DNA of 64,000 nt from Lysinibacillus odysseyi (GTDB lineage: Bacteria; Bacillota; Bacilli; Bacillales_A; Planococcaceae): contig JABUKB010000007.1 in NCBI GenBank assembly GCA_014595895.1, positions 58,263-122,262 on the forward strand. Direction: 5' to 3'. The translations under genes and the position numbers were made by a program. How positions within the stretch are numbered: the stretch's first letter is position 1; the number at the start of each line of letters is the position of its first letter. Under the pieces are notes generated by a model, which saw only the letters and a list, made by a program, of their open reading frames with translations, was not told the origin of the DNA and did not search any database. Positions 45,655-55,360 of this stretch are shown here, piece after piece.

Positions 45655-45985
45655 CAACTCTCCCTAGCGTTATCAGTGACCCATTTTTGATTTATTTTTT
45701 CTGCTTTAAAGTCGCGAGCTAAAAGGTTCGGCGCAATTTTCCCCACAATCTCTTTATAAGAACGATATTTTTTATACGTATCAGCTATTTTAATGTTATT
45801 TTGTTCATTAATCGATGGATCGTTTTCGGAATGTATTCAAATCCTAATTTTTCCAATTTTTCTGTAATTCTGCGATAACCATAATGTCCTCTATGTTCAT
45901 GGAAGAATTTAGAAATGGTTTCTTTCGCTTCTTTATATTTACCTTGATATAAACGTTGACGATTAAAGTCGTTATTATGCTAAAG
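45655..45985 (-). pseudogene. IS3/IS150-type transposase remnant
   Basis: The minus strand reads HEHRGHYGYRRITEKLEKLG, then IGNK-like and [20 protein letters not shown], and KWVTDN, parts of an IS3-family OrfB. Frameshifts interrupt it (for example near 45815) and both ends are missing. No inverted repeats nearby are clear. Confidence 0.7.
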
Positions 45986-46281
45986 CACACTCAATTTTAA
46001 CTAAACTCATAACTCATTGTTTAATATCGAAAATGTCATTCTCTACTTTCTAGATGGAAATTCAACATTTGTAGATAGTACCTAAATTTTCTCGCTTTGA
46101 TCTCACCTAATAATCTTTTGAAAGGTTATAAGTTCCCTTTAAAATGGTTATTACAAATAAGAGTAAAAACTTTACGTTTATTACAATTTTTATAATAAAC
46201 TTCTTTTTAGTGTTACCATATTTATAACATTCTAGATTTAGACAAAAAGCAAGAGATACTTACACATTAGGAGTTTAAGTT

Positions 46282-47190
46282 ATGCTAAAAAGACTAGCTT
46301 TAATTTTATTAGTATCAATAATTATAGTTATTATTTTCCCTAAAAATAAGCTCCCATCTATAGAAGTATATAACACAAGAGAAATAGTTCCTTGGGGAGT
46401 GGAAATAATGGGAATTACAAAATATCACGCAAAAGGGATTACCGGTAAGGGGGTGAAAATTGCCATACTTGATAGTGGATTGAATAATCATTCGGAGTTA
46501 CGTACTGAATACATAAGGGATGGATACAATAGCATTGACCCTAACACTCAACCACTTGATGACTTTGGACACGGAACATTCATTACAGGTGTTATAGCTG
46601 CTACTTATAATGACAAGGGATTTATAGGAGTTGCGCCTGATGTTGAAATTTACCCTGTCAAAGTACTTAATCAATATGGCATTGGAGATATTGAAGATGT
46701 TGTAAAAGGTATAGAATGGTGCATTGAAAATGACATAGACATTATAAATATGAGTTTCGCAGTAACAAAAGATCACAACAATTTAAAAAATGCAATACAA
46801 TCAGCTTTAAATGCTGGCATTTTTATTGTTGCCTCTGCTAAAAACTCTAGTGGAGGAATAGTAGGCTACCCAGCTTCTTATGAAGGAGTAATTTCTGTGG
46901 CAGCAATTGATTCAGATTTAAATATCTCTAAAACTTCGTCTCGAGGGAAAATTGATTATAGTGCTCCTGGTGTTGATATTGTTACAATAACTCACGATGG
47001 AAAGTATCAATATTTTAGTGGTAATTCAATTGCTACACCATTTATAACAGGTCTTATCGCCCTACTATTACAGTCCAACAACGAGGTTAACAACGAAAGT
47101 ATTCACACTATTTTGGAACCCTTCGTTAAAGATTTGGGTACTAGCGTTCCAGACAACGTCTATGGAAAAGGTATGATTATTTTAAACTAG
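46282..47190 (+). CDS. Membrane-anchored subtilisin-like serine protease (S8)
   Basis: 302 residues, with a short N-terminal hydrophobic anchor (about 5-19) and no long propeptide. The catalytic triad is present: Asp64 in AILDSGLNNHSEL, His97 in DDFGHGTFITGVIAA, and Ser at about 249 in SGNSIATPFITG. The oxyanion-region NSSGGIVGYPA is also seen. It precedes a secreted toxin-like protein by 17 bases, so it may process or export-mature that partner. The AT-rich codon use separates it from the upstream operon. Peptidase activity very likely; substrate unknown. Confidence 0.88.
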   Translation: MLKRLALILLVSIIIVIIFPKNKLPSIEVYNTREIVPWGVEIMGITKYHAKGITGKGVKIAILDSGLNNHSELRTEYIRDGYNSIDPNTQPLDDFGHGTFITGVIAATYNDKGFIGVAPDVEIYPVKVLNQYGIGDIEDVVKGIEWCIENDIDIINMSFAVTKDHNNLKNAIQSALNAGIFIVASAKNSSGGIVGYPASYEGVISVAAIDSDLNISKTSSRGKIDYSAPGVDIVTITHDGKYQYFSGNSIATPFITGLIALLLQSNNEVNNESIHTILEPFVKDLGTSVPDNVYGKGMIILN

Positions 47191-47207
47191 AAATGGAGGA
47201 AAACACG

Positions 47208-48104
47208 TTGAATATCAATCTCAATCTATCTTTTAAAAAATATATTGTTGCTTTTGTTGTTATAATTCTCCTTCTTTCAACAATGAATATTCAGGCTTTC
47301 GCAAAAGGCAAGAATCAATCAAATAGACAAGATGGTGGATTTGAACTTATAAAAAAGAATGATACAGAAATTATTGTTCAAGGGACATGGGATGAAGGTG
47401 TGCTCATTGGTACTTTAAATCGTGAAACAAACGAAGTAACAATTGAAGAAATTTTAAATGAAACACCGGTTAACAATAGCCAAAACCCGTTTTTAAACAA
47501 TAAAGGTAAGGACAAACATAACGGTAAGAAAAATAAATATAAAGCTAAAATCCATACTTTAGATCCATATGAAGGTAAAGTTGATGCTGTCCTAATTAAT
47601 GTGGATACTAATGAAGAGATTGAATTGTATTCAGAAGGTGAAAAAGTTGAGGCTCAATTACTTCCGGCTATTCCATTGGTAACATGGGGCGGTGGAGCAC
47701 TTTTATCATGGTTAGCATTACATGCAGCATCTATAACAATTGCGGGAATTACCGCTTACGCTTTAACAGATGTTTATACAAAATATAGAGAAAATAAGAA
47801 CTATAACTACTGGAAGGCTTGGGTACGTGAAAAAAATGGTAAATATGATGTATTTGTTTCAGCAGAAGCATTAACCGATGCAGCTGCTTTTAATTGGCTA
47901 AGTTCAGCCAATAATAAAGACGTAAACGTATTTGCAAAAACAGGTGCCAAAGCCGAAGAAGCTGCAAGAAAGACAAAAGGAGCAAGCCATGCCTACTATC
48001 ACGATGGACACAGTAATGAAGATGGTTTCTATCAGCACCAGCATCCAGCTAAATACGATAGTGCAGGAAAACGCATTCTATTTAAGAACCATATTTGGTT
48101 CTAG
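47208..48104 (+). CDS. Secreted toxin-like protein with His-rich C-terminus
   Basis: 298 residues from TTG at 47208 (GGAGGA 7 bases upstream). Signal peptide ending in IQAFAKG. A 120-residue region follows with KDKHNGKKNKYKAKIHTLDP, then a hydrophobic stretch (WGGGALLSWLALHAASITIA) and a C-terminal domain with ASHAYYHDGHSNEDGFYQHQ, which ends in HIWF. The HxH-type cluster at the end resembles nuclease-like toxin tips; SAR2788-type putative toxins have this general plan, a match I hold only loosely. Encoded between an S8 protease and a possible partner gene behind a terminator. Confidence 0.55.
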   Translation: MNINLNLSFKKYIVAFVVIILLLSTMNIQAFAKGKNQSNRQDGGFELIKKNDTEIIVQGTWDEGVLIGTLNRETNEVTIEEILNETPVNNSQNPFLNNKGKDKHNGKKNKYKAKIHTLDPYEGKVDAVLINVDTNEEIELYSEGEKVEAQLLPAIPLVTWGGGALLSWLALHAASITIAGITAYALTDVYTKYRENKNYNYWKAWVREKNGKYDVFVSAEALTDAAAFNWLSSANNKDVNVFAKTGAKAEEAARKTKGASHAYYHDGHSNEDGFYQHQHPAKYDSAGKRILFKNHIWF

Positions 48105-48117
48105 AAATTGATGAATT

Positions 48118-48162
48118 AGTCATCTAATAACAGTCTTTTAGTTATTAGATGACTCTTTTTTA
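48118..48162 (+). terminator. Terminator after the toxin-like gene
   Basis: GTCATCTAATAAC pairs with GTTATTAGATGAC, loop AGTCTTTTA, followed by TCTTTTTTA. Confidence 0.9.
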
Positions 48163-48220
48163 TATTTACTTTAATATGTTATAATGGAATAATTTTATAA
48201 ATAATATTGGAGGGAATATT

Positions 48221-48877
48221 TTGAAATATTACACGAAAGAGTTATATGAAGAAATGCAAGTTTATGGATTCTTATCATTCCCATCCTCTAGAGAGGAATG
48301 GGAAGAAACCTTAAACTCATACAAGGAATATGGTATGGATTATATTAGTTTAATTAGAAATGACCTAGAAATTCGAAAACCTGATTTGCTGAAGTATCTT
48401 CCAGAATCAATGCATCCTTCTATTCAAAACAAAACTTTAATGACTGAGTATCCTTCTTCCGAATTGAAAGAAACGGGGACTCAATGGCTTGATGATTTTG
48501 AAGATAGATTAAGAAAAATTCGTAAAGAGTGTGTAAAAAATTATGAAGAACTTAAACATAAACTTCCTAAAAATGTTGTTCAATTACACGAAAATTCTTT
48601 ACACGATGCTGATATTATATCTTCTGAATACATGCCAGAAAAGCAAGAATTCATTATGATTTTAAATCACCTTGAGGATGGTAAAGAAGTAAATGTGATA
48701 CTAACGTTTACTGGCGTTAAAGATATAATCTTAGAAGATAATATCGAGACAGCTTTATGGCTTTATGACGAAGTTTATATTGATGGTGATTATTTTGAGC
48801 TACATGTTTTATTAGAATCTCCATTAACAGAGATATATATAAAAGCTCAAAATTTACAAATTGAGAAAAAAAGTTAG
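48221..48877 (+). CDS. Acidic hypothetical protein, possible immunity partner
   Basis: 218 residues from TTG (GGAGGG 6 bases upstream). No signal peptide; acidic and rich in Glu, with HLEDGKEVNVILTFTGVKDI near the C-terminus, resembling small DUF4085-type or immunity-like proteins. Located downstream of the toxin-like gene, with its own promoter region after the terminator, the usual place for a cognate immunity gene. This is position-based inference. Confidence 0.5.
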   Translation: MKYYTKELYEEMQVYGFLSFPSSREEWEETLNSYKEYGMDYISLIRNDLEIRKPDLLKYLPESMHPSIQNKTLMTEYPSSELKETGTQWLDDFEDRLRKIRKECVKNYEELKHKLPKNVVQLHENSLHDADIISSEYMPEKQEFIMILNHLEDGKEVNVILTFTGVKDIILEDNIETALWLYDEVYIDGDYFELHVLLESPLTEIYIKAQNLQIEKKS

Positions 48878-48940
48878 ATTAAATCTAACGTGAGTCTGTT
48901 ATCAAATAACGCATATGACTGAGCATCACCTCTAGGTATG

Positions 48941-49002
48941 TGAACCGCTCCCTGTCAAGTAGACAGTGGAAATAATAAAAATACTTTGACAGGGGGCAGT
49001 TC
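48941..49002. repeat. Facing insertion-sequence termini (MITE-like)
   Basis: TGAACCGCTCCCTGTCAAGT (48941-48960) faces ACTTTGACAGGGGGCAGTTC (48982-49001); with two mismatches and one extra base they are inverted repeats only 21 bases apart. Looks like IS ends without the body. Confidence 0.6.
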
Positions 49003-49059
49003 ATTTTTCAGGCAGCCCCTTAATTTTTTACATAAATGGAGAAGTGAATTTATTACTAC

Positions 49060-50237
49060 AATAACGAACAAATAAAAACAAAAGTTGGTTGGGTAAATAA
49101 CACCCTGACTTTAAGGTGTCATTACCTCATCTTTCTGAACTGTGAGATTATAGTTGATTTAGATACACATCGGGTGGTTGACTTAATTCCTTCTAGAGAT
49201 GGCGAAGAGGTAACAAGTTGGCTTAAAACTTTTCAAGTCTGCTGTAAAGATTAACGTCAAAATCCCGGTGACAGCCTTAAAGGAAGCACCTTCTATAAAA
49301 GTGAATCATCTAAATATACCGTTCACCGAAAAAGTAAAAGGGACGAATAGCTTAAGGATAACGGCTATAAATTTCAAGGAATAGCGAAAGCTTTACAGAT
49401 GGATATCAGAACAGTAAAAAAGATTTTATCCATGAGCATAAAATGAACAAGAAGAATATCTAATAAGCACAATGGAAATATCTGGAGAACACAAAACGGT
49501 ACAGAGAGAAAAACAGATAGATAAAGTACAGCAACTATATAAAAAAGGGCGCTCCCAGCGAAGTATAGCACGGCAACTCGTGTTAGACCAAGTAATTGAA
49601 TCCAGAAACAACAGGAATACATACAAACGCAGGACAAACAAGAACAAGTATGCTTAATCCCTACAAAGAAGAAATAAAACAGTACGTAACCAATCGGTAT
49701 ACATCTATTCAGGTTGATGCCATTCTTTGAAAGAAAGGATACAAAGGTTCTGCTCCTACTGTGTGCCATTATATTTTCAAATTGAAAAAATCCCCATTTA
49801 AAGACCCTTAATTTTTACATGACCAGGAGTTTGAATTCATGAAACGAAAAGAGATTATCACTCTTTTGTTCCAATCAAAAAAACAAAGACCCAACCTAAT
49901 TATCTGAGGAACAAATAAAGGGAATTTACAAGTTGCATCCTAAAATCAAATCCGCCATAGATTTGGTAAATGATTTTCGGGTCAATCTAAGACAAAAAAG
50001 AGCTATATGTTACAGAGTTGGATGGAACGAGCGAATACGTTAGATATTCAACCACTCAAAAGCTTTATCAATGAAATAGAAAGAGACTTGACGGCTGTGA
50101 AAAGTGCCATCGCTTATGAATATAACAATGGTCTAGCCGAAGGGAAAATCAATGAAATAAAATTGGTAAAGCGCACCATGTATGACCGTTGTCTGTTTGA
50201 TTTGTTGAGAAACAAAATGTTATTACTCGAAATATAA
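49060..50237 (+). pseudogene. Decayed ISL3-family transposase
   Basis: Fragments in several frames keep family order: IIVDLDTHRVVDLIPSRDGE, a helix-turn-helix part near 49340-49440 (QGIAKALQMDIRTVKKIL), and the C-terminal ISL3 signature GLAEGKINEIKLVKRTMYDR near 50137. Many stops and frameshifts interrupt it. Position and inverted ends were not resolved. Confidence 0.75.
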
Positions 50238-50975
50238 GAAAAAGGCTCTTTTTAACTAATTTTGGAAATAACCATATTTAGAATGCCAAACTCAATTTTT
50301 CGGATATTTGATTATTTTGCACATGCGGATTAAACATTTTTGAACCAAGGCATATATTCACTTAAAAGCTCGGGCTACTGATGAATTAATAAAGTTAAAA
50401 GCTCTTTCAGTAACTTGAATAAATATTAATAGAAATCTATGCCGTTCGATTTTTTCTTTTATTACAATATTAATAAAATAACATTTGTTTTAGTACTAAC
50501 TTCACTCACAAAGAAAAGCCATTTTTTTAGACCAATCACATGGGACGAATTACATTTTAAGCGAAATTATTATTCGGTCTATAAATAACTATCATCAAGA
50601 AATGCTTTTAGCCATGTTGCTTGACTCCGTATATTCAGCTGCTTTCGCTAGCGCATTTTTACCGAAAAACAGAGAGCGATCAATTGGTTAAGCACGATAA
50701 AACATATCATGTACGGACGTGTAAGCATAGAATTGCTGAAAAAAAGTTTGTTATTCGAAGGCTAATACTATATCTAAAAGACATGGCTTATGTGAAATAT
50801 ATGGCCCCTTTTGTATTTACTAACTTCACCTTAATAACGATTATTATCAAAAAATGAACAATAATGACAAAAGTATGGTTTATTTTATAAATAATGGTAA
50901 AATTATATTGATTGTGAAGGGGTTTTGGGAGATAAAGGTGTTGATAAATTAATATCCTGAAGGGAGGAACATTGT
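50238..50975. other. Intergenic region upstream of agr
   Basis: No gene that I accept. The left part contains degenerate IS sequence. The right 100 bases should carry the agr promoter; TAAAAT near 50893 is a possible -10 box. I see no convincing AgrA direct repeat. Confidence 0.45.
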
Positions 50976-51545
50976 ATAAACAGACTTGAAAGCGTCCTCT
51001 TTAATTTGTTGAATCAAGAACATTATTCAGTCCTTGAACGAGAAAAATTGAATTTTGGCGTTCAAATCATCCTGTCGGAACTTTACAAATTACTAATCAT
51101 TTATTTAGTAGCATTTTTATTAGATTGCATTGTTCCAACTTTAATTATACATATTACCTTCTTTTTTTTACGACAAGTCTGTTTAGGCTACCACTTCAAT
51201 AATTTATATGCTTGTCTTATTTGGAGTGCTATTGCATTTCCTGTAGCAACCCATTATTTAACTGGTTTAAACATAAGTTTTCCAGTAACCTACTTATATA
51301 TAAGTACTATTATTCTTTTTTTATTAATCTTTATACTTGCACCGAAAGGAACAGAAAATCAGCCTATCATCAATCAAAGACACCGCAGCTATTTACGCAA
51401 GAAAATGACTGTCCGATTATTACTAGTAGTTACAGTGTTCTGTTTTAGTCCACTAAAAATAAAAATTTTCATTGTTTACGGAGTATTTTTAGAAGCAATC
51501 ATGTTGATTATACAAACATTAAAGGAGAGAATCGCAAATGAATAA
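50976..51545 (+). CDS. agrB: AgrB-like peptide-processing protease/exporter
   Basis: About 189 residues, with five to six membrane segments. The LRQVCLGYHFNNLYACLIWS segment contains the His and Cys (xGxH...C) of AgrB cysteine proteases that cleave the C-terminal part of AgrD. The frame is open upstream of a TTG at 51006: INRLESVLFNLLNQEHYSV reads like an AgrB start, and AGGGAGGA lies 7 bases before an ATA codon at 50976. Hence the start is ATA or a lost ATG; a TTG at 51006/51009 is the fallback. Overlaps agrD by eight bases. Confidence 0.85.
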   Translation: MNRLESVLFNLLNQEHYSVLEREKLNFGVQIILSELYKLLIIYLVAFLLDCIVPTLIIHITFFFLRQVCLGYHFNNLYACLIWSAIAFPVATHYLTGLNISFPVTYLYISTIILFLLIFILAPKGTENQPIINQRHRSYLRKKMTVRLLLVVTVFCFSPLKIKIFIVYGVFLEAIMLIIQTLKERIANE

Positions 51546-51708
51546 AGAAAAGAAATCATTTAACATTAAGTTTTTCGCATCAAAAGTAGCAGCAATTGTA
51601 ATTGCATTAGGTGGTACAGCAACTGTTACAGGGTGTACGTCATTATTTCACGAAAAGAAGGTTCCAAAGAATTTGTTAGAGAACCATCCATTTGCGTCAA
51701 AAGAATAA
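51538..51708 (+). CDS. agrD: AgrD-like autoinducing peptide precursor
   Basis: 56 residues, with the ATG inside the end of agrB and AAAGGAG upstream. Amphipathic N-terminal helix (NIKFFASKVAAIVIALGG), then TVTGCTSLF and a charged tail containing VPKNLLENH, which matches the VPKxL tail of staphylococcal AgrD. The predicted thiolactone ring is Cys33 to Phe37 (CTSLF), with an exocyclic tail of unknown length from TVTG. The gene was too short for easy detection but all AgrD hallmarks are present. Confidence 0.88.
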   Translation: MNKEKKSFNIKFFASKVAAIVIALGGTATVTGCTSLFHEKKVPKNLLENHPFASKE

Positions 51709-51726
51709 TGTAATGTGGAGTAGAAT

Positions 51727-52998
51727 ATGAAGTTTTTGCTTTTAATCATTGATTTCATTTTGATATTTTGGGCTGTAATCTACACAGCACAAATCAAGAT
51801 TAATACTAAGCGTATCTTAGCCTACGTTTTAATCATTCCTTGTCCGACTACCCTGATTTATCTTTGGGTTGGTCAGTGGCAAGGAATCACTATCTTGATT
51901 GTTAGCTCCTGTATCTATTTTTGGGGGTTATCTAAAAGCTTCCTCACACTTATACATATATGTTTTGTCATAATTATTGGTGTTTTAACAGATAATATTA
52001 CACAATATGTGATAGCTTCACCTCATGATTTTATACTAGGTGCTATAGAACAATATTGTATTTTCGCTATTTTATTCACTATTAATATCATCATTTATCA
52101 ATTAGCGACAAGAAAGATTTATAAATTGTTTGGTAAAACGAAAGGTCCTTATCTACTGATTCTCTTTGTGGCATTTATAACGATGAGCACCTTCTATATC
52201 AATATTTATTTAACAGATTATCTATCAGAAGAGAATCTCTTAACATTTAATATCATTACTCAGGTTACTTATTTCGCTATCATGATTTTTGTTCTTTACT
52301 TAACAAGTAAGAACATAAAAAAAGAAAATAACTTTCAAAAAGTCAAATTTGAAAACGCACAGTTTACGGACTATATGCATTCACTAGAATTGATCAATAA
52401 CGATATGCAAAAGTTTCGTCATGATCATGGGAACATTCTATGTACCATGCAGGGCTATATAGATACAGATGATTTTGAAGGACTAAAAAAGTATTTTAAG
52501 AAGCATATTTACTCGGTTGAAGAAGGTACACTAAAAAAAAATAAACAATTAGCAAATTTGTCAAAATTACAAATTACAGGTATTAAAGGGTTGATTTTAA
52601 CCAAGACATTACAAGCTGAAAAAGGAGGAATATCAGTCAATATTGAAGTACCTGATGTAATTGACGAAATCAATATGAATATTATTGATATAGCTAGAAT
52701 TTTGGGAATCTTTTTAGATAACGCAATCGAAGCTAATAATCAAGTCGAATTTCAAAAAGAAATTGATATCGCATTTTTTAAAAGTGTTTCTAATCCCTTG
52801 ATTATTATTATTGAAAATCCTTTAGTTGAGGAATCAATAGATATAGAACAAATCTTCGCTGAAGGCTTTTCAACCAAAGGAATCAATCGTGGTAAGGGAT
52901 TAAGCAACGTGAAAAATATTCTTACTAGTTATCCAAATGTAACATTAAATACAAATGTAACAAGTGGATTGTTTACTCAAATTATCGTAATCGAATAG
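51727..52998 (+). CDS. agrC: AgrC-like sensor histidine kinase
   Basis: 423 residues. Six membrane segments in the first 200 residues form the peptide receptor. The phosphoacceptor region FRHDHGNILCTMQGYI is at about 230-245, and the GHKL ATPase part shows ARILGIFLDNAIEANN (N-box) and GKGLSNVKNI (G-box). This is the HPK10-type kinase that senses the cyclic peptide at the cell surface. Starts 18 bases after agrD and 11 bases before agrA, in the standard order. Confidence 0.93.
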   Translation: MKFLLLIIDFILIFWAVIYTAQIKINTKRILAYVLIIPCPTTLIYLWVGQWQGITILIVSSCIYFWGLSKSFLTLIHICFVIIIGVLTDNITQYVIASPHDFILGAIEQYCIFAILFTINIIIYQLATRKIYKLFGKTKGPYLLILFVAFITMSTFYINIYLTDYLSEENLLTFNIITQVTYFAIMIFVLYLTSKNIKKENNFQKVKFENAQFTDYMHSLELINNDMQKFRHDHGNILCTMQGYIDTDDFEGLKKYFKKHIYSVEEGTLKKNKQLANLSKLQITGIKGLILTKTLQAEKGGISVNIEVPDVIDEINMNIIDIARILGIFLDNAIEANNQVEFQKEIDIAFFKSVSNPLIIIIENPLVEESIDIEQIFAEGFSTKGINRGKGLSNVKNILTSYPNVTLNTNVTSGLFTQIIVIE

Positions 52999-53008
52999 AG
53001 GGGATTCA

Positions 53009-53782
53009 ATGAAAGTTGTCATTTGTGAAGATAATCCATACCAACAAGAAATGATTTATACTAGGTTAAGAAATTATGCCATGATTAATCATCCAGGTGT
53101 GGAGTTCGTATTAGTGGCTTCTGGTGCTGACGAAGTTTTAAAATTCATGGAAACTAATAATGCGGATTGCTTTTTTTTAGATATTGAACTTGGCGGGGGG
53201 AGTAATGGTCTTCAACTTGCTGCTGAAATCAGAAAAAAAGACCTCTTAGCCAATATTATTTTTGTAACAGACTATTCCGAAGGTTTAAAATTAACGTTTA
53301 AATATAAAATAGCTGCATTAGATTATATTTTAAAACAAACAGATGATGATTTTCCTGATAAATTAATTGGCGCACTTGAAAGCTCTATTCAGCGTTATAA
53401 ACAAATAGGAGTAACCCAAACCGTTAATTTCTTTCAAGTTAAGATTGGAGAGTTAATAAAAAATATTCCTTACGAAAATATCTATTATTTTGAAACATCC
53501 GCAAATATTCATAAAATTATCCTATATGAAAAGAATGGTATATACGAATTTTACGGAAAACTGAAAGATATTGAACACATTCAGCCAACCTTTTTTCGAT
53601 GCCATAAAAGTTTTGTGATTAATCTCCAGTACGTCGTCCAAATCGACAAAAAGAAAAAGTATGTTGAATTAGTAAATGGAACTAAGTGCCCAATATCCAT
53701 TCGAGCATTGCGAAACGTTCAAAGTAAAATAAATAACTTTAACGAAATAAATATTAACTTTCTAGGAACCAATTCATTCTAA
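53009..53782 (+). CDS. agrA: AgrA-like LytTR response regulator
   Basis: 257 residues. Receiver domain with phosphoacceptor Asp58 in CFFLDIELGG and a C-terminal LytTR DNA-binding domain (YYFETSANIHKIILYEKNG, HKSFVINLQYVVQIDK). It should activate target promoters once phosphorylated by AgrC. ATG follows AGAGGGGATT, 11 bases after agrC. No obvious target gene is next to it; the secreted or toxin-like genes in the window are candidates only by theme. Confidence 0.93.
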   Translation: MKVVICEDNPYQQEMIYTRLRNYAMINHPGVEFVLVASGADEVLKFMETNNADCFFLDIELGGGSNGLQLAAEIRKKDLLANIIFVTDYSEGLKLTFKYKIAALDYILKQTDDDFPDKLIGALESSIQRYKQIGVTQTVNFFQVKIGELIKNIPYENIYYFETSANIHKIILYEKNGIYEFYGKLKDIEHIQPTFFRCHKSFVINLQYVVQIDKKKKYVELVNGTKCPISIRALRNVQSKINNFNEININFLGTNSF

Positions 53783-53985
53783 ATGGGCTCCATAAAATAA
53801 AAAAGAGTTAACAATTGAGGCGTGACAAATTCACTGGCATCATTGTATTTTTCTACAACGGTGTATGTACAGGCACGTCAATGGATCAATCAAAAAGGAG
53901 CTTTTTGTAGTATAGGGCACCTGTCAATGGTTTTATATAGGGTGAATTTTGGGTTTTAAAATACTCATTTAGAGGAGTAAACAAG

Positions 53986-54183
53986 ATAAGGAAAAGCTTA
54001 TAAAAAAATATTTTTACTATAATAAAATGGATAGTGACAATATATTCTTTAGGGTACATTATCTTTGGATACCCAAATGATACATTTTTAATGCGAGTAA
54101 TTACTGGGGTTATGGTGACTATCTTTTCTGTTAATGTATTGATTTATTTGTTTAAAAGTATTGAAGAAAAATTAAAAACCTAA
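53986..54183 (+). pseudogene. Small two-span membrane protein, interrupted
   Basis: AGAGGAG 7-8 bases before an ATA codon at 53986 would start IRKSL, then a TAA at 54001, and the same frame continues to a stop at 54181 with two membrane segments (IVTIYSLGYIIFGYPN, VITGVMVTIFSVNVLIYLF). A homopolymer of seven A at 54002-54008 may have slipped. A GTG at 54034 would give 49 residues but lacks a ribosome site. It follows the agr operon; link unknown. Confidence 0.35.
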
Positions 54184-54309
54184 GCATTTTATTTTTCGTA
54201 AAGTAAGTCCCCAATCAAATAACACATATAAAACCTTAGACATATTCCGTACGATTGATATGCTCCACGTTTGGTAGACAGATTAAAAAGTAAAATCACT
54301 TTATCTGAA

Positions 54310-54978
54310 TTGATCCCTAAAAGTTAGACACAGTTATCTCGTGAGGCAACCTGATTGAAATGAGTCCGATACAATACCGAACTCATTTCAATCAGGTTGC
54401 CTTTAAACGTTTCATGTTGTAATATGTTATATATTTTTCAAGTTCTAAATTAAAAAGTTCGATACTTTCAAATTCCTTTAAGTGAAGAAATTCGGACTTC
54501 ATGATACCGAAGAAATTTTCCATCACAGAGTTGTCGTAACAGTTACCTTTACGCGACATACTTTGCACAATGCCTCTTGATTGAAGCGTATCGCGATATG
54601 GTTTCATTTGATAATGTCATCCTTGATCGGAATGCATCAGTAGCTAGTGTTCCTCTGGCAATCTCTCCGAAGCTTTCTCCAAAATCTCTAAAGCCAATGA
54701 ATACGTTGGACTAGAGATAATTGTATATATGATGATTTCCCCGTTCAACAAGTCTAAAACCGGCGATAAATACAGCTTTTCGCCAAGTAACTTGAATTCA
54801 GTAATATCCGTTATCTATTTCTCATTTGGCGCTTCGGCTTTAGAATCACGATTCAAAAGATTCGGTAGGATGTTACCTACTTTGCCTTCCAAGTATCGTA
54901 AGGCAGCTTGTATTTTTTCTTTCGCTGTAAATTTAGTCATAAAAAACTGCACCTCCAATTGGGGTGCAGTTCACATAA
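54310..54978 (-). pseudogene. IS3/IS150-type element, internally deleted and decayed
   Basis: Minus strand: the OrfA start TKFTAKEKIQAALRYLEG near 54938 is fused to OrfB parts (NLLNRDSKAEAPNEK, GEKLYLSPVLDLLNGEI), with a stop at the fusion and an intact 3' part from 54607 (MSRKGNCYDNSVMENFFGIM). The ends resemble those of the intact copy at 62.2-63.6 kb (TCCCTAAAAGTTAGACAC at left). Near the OrfB end, a hairpin loop between perfect 21-base arms (54354-54410) is inverted. Not functional. Confidence 0.75.
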
Positions 54979-54982
54979 CTAT

Positions 54983-55360
54983 TTAATATTTTTTTGAGTA
55001 ATATATATAATTTATAAATACAATAGAGATAGAAAAAGTTACAAAAGATAATAATAAATGATACGCAGAAATTTTAATCATTCCTACAGATGGATTAATT
55101 AATACTAACACCGCTAAGCTTGCAGCTAAAATCCAAAAGAAGCTGATATAAATGGCTCGTTCTCTGATTTTTTTAGAACGCTCATCTTTTCTGATTAAAT
55201 GTTCACTTACATATGCTAAACAAAACGCCATGATTGTGATCCCTAATAGTATTATATATTCTGGGAATTCTCTGTTTTCAAGATAGAAGATATTAAAAAT
55301 AATAGTGTTGGCCAACATTAGAATTCCTATAAACAAGTATATAATTCGCTGTTTCTTCAT
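54983..55360 (-). CDS. Four-span membrane protein (DUF2178-like)
   Basis: 125 residues, four hydrophobic segments (about 6-24, 32-52, 67-89, 96-120), with HLIRKDERSKKIRERAIYIS in the middle. Membrane proteins of this type are frequently paired with small Xre regulators; here the ATG overlaps the regulator's stop by four bases (ATGA). It may be regulated by or antagonise the partner. Function unknown. Confidence 0.7.
   Translation of the reverse strand: MKKQRIIYLFIGILMLANTIIFNIFYLENREFPEYIILLGITIMAFCLAYVSEHLIRKDERSKKIRERAIYISFFWILAASLAVLVLINPSVGMIKISAYHLLLSFVTFSISIVFINYIYYSKKY

Noticed and set aside
50621..50857. 78-codon frame upstream of agr
   Set aside because: Reads like degenerate IS-derived sequence, with no ribosome site.
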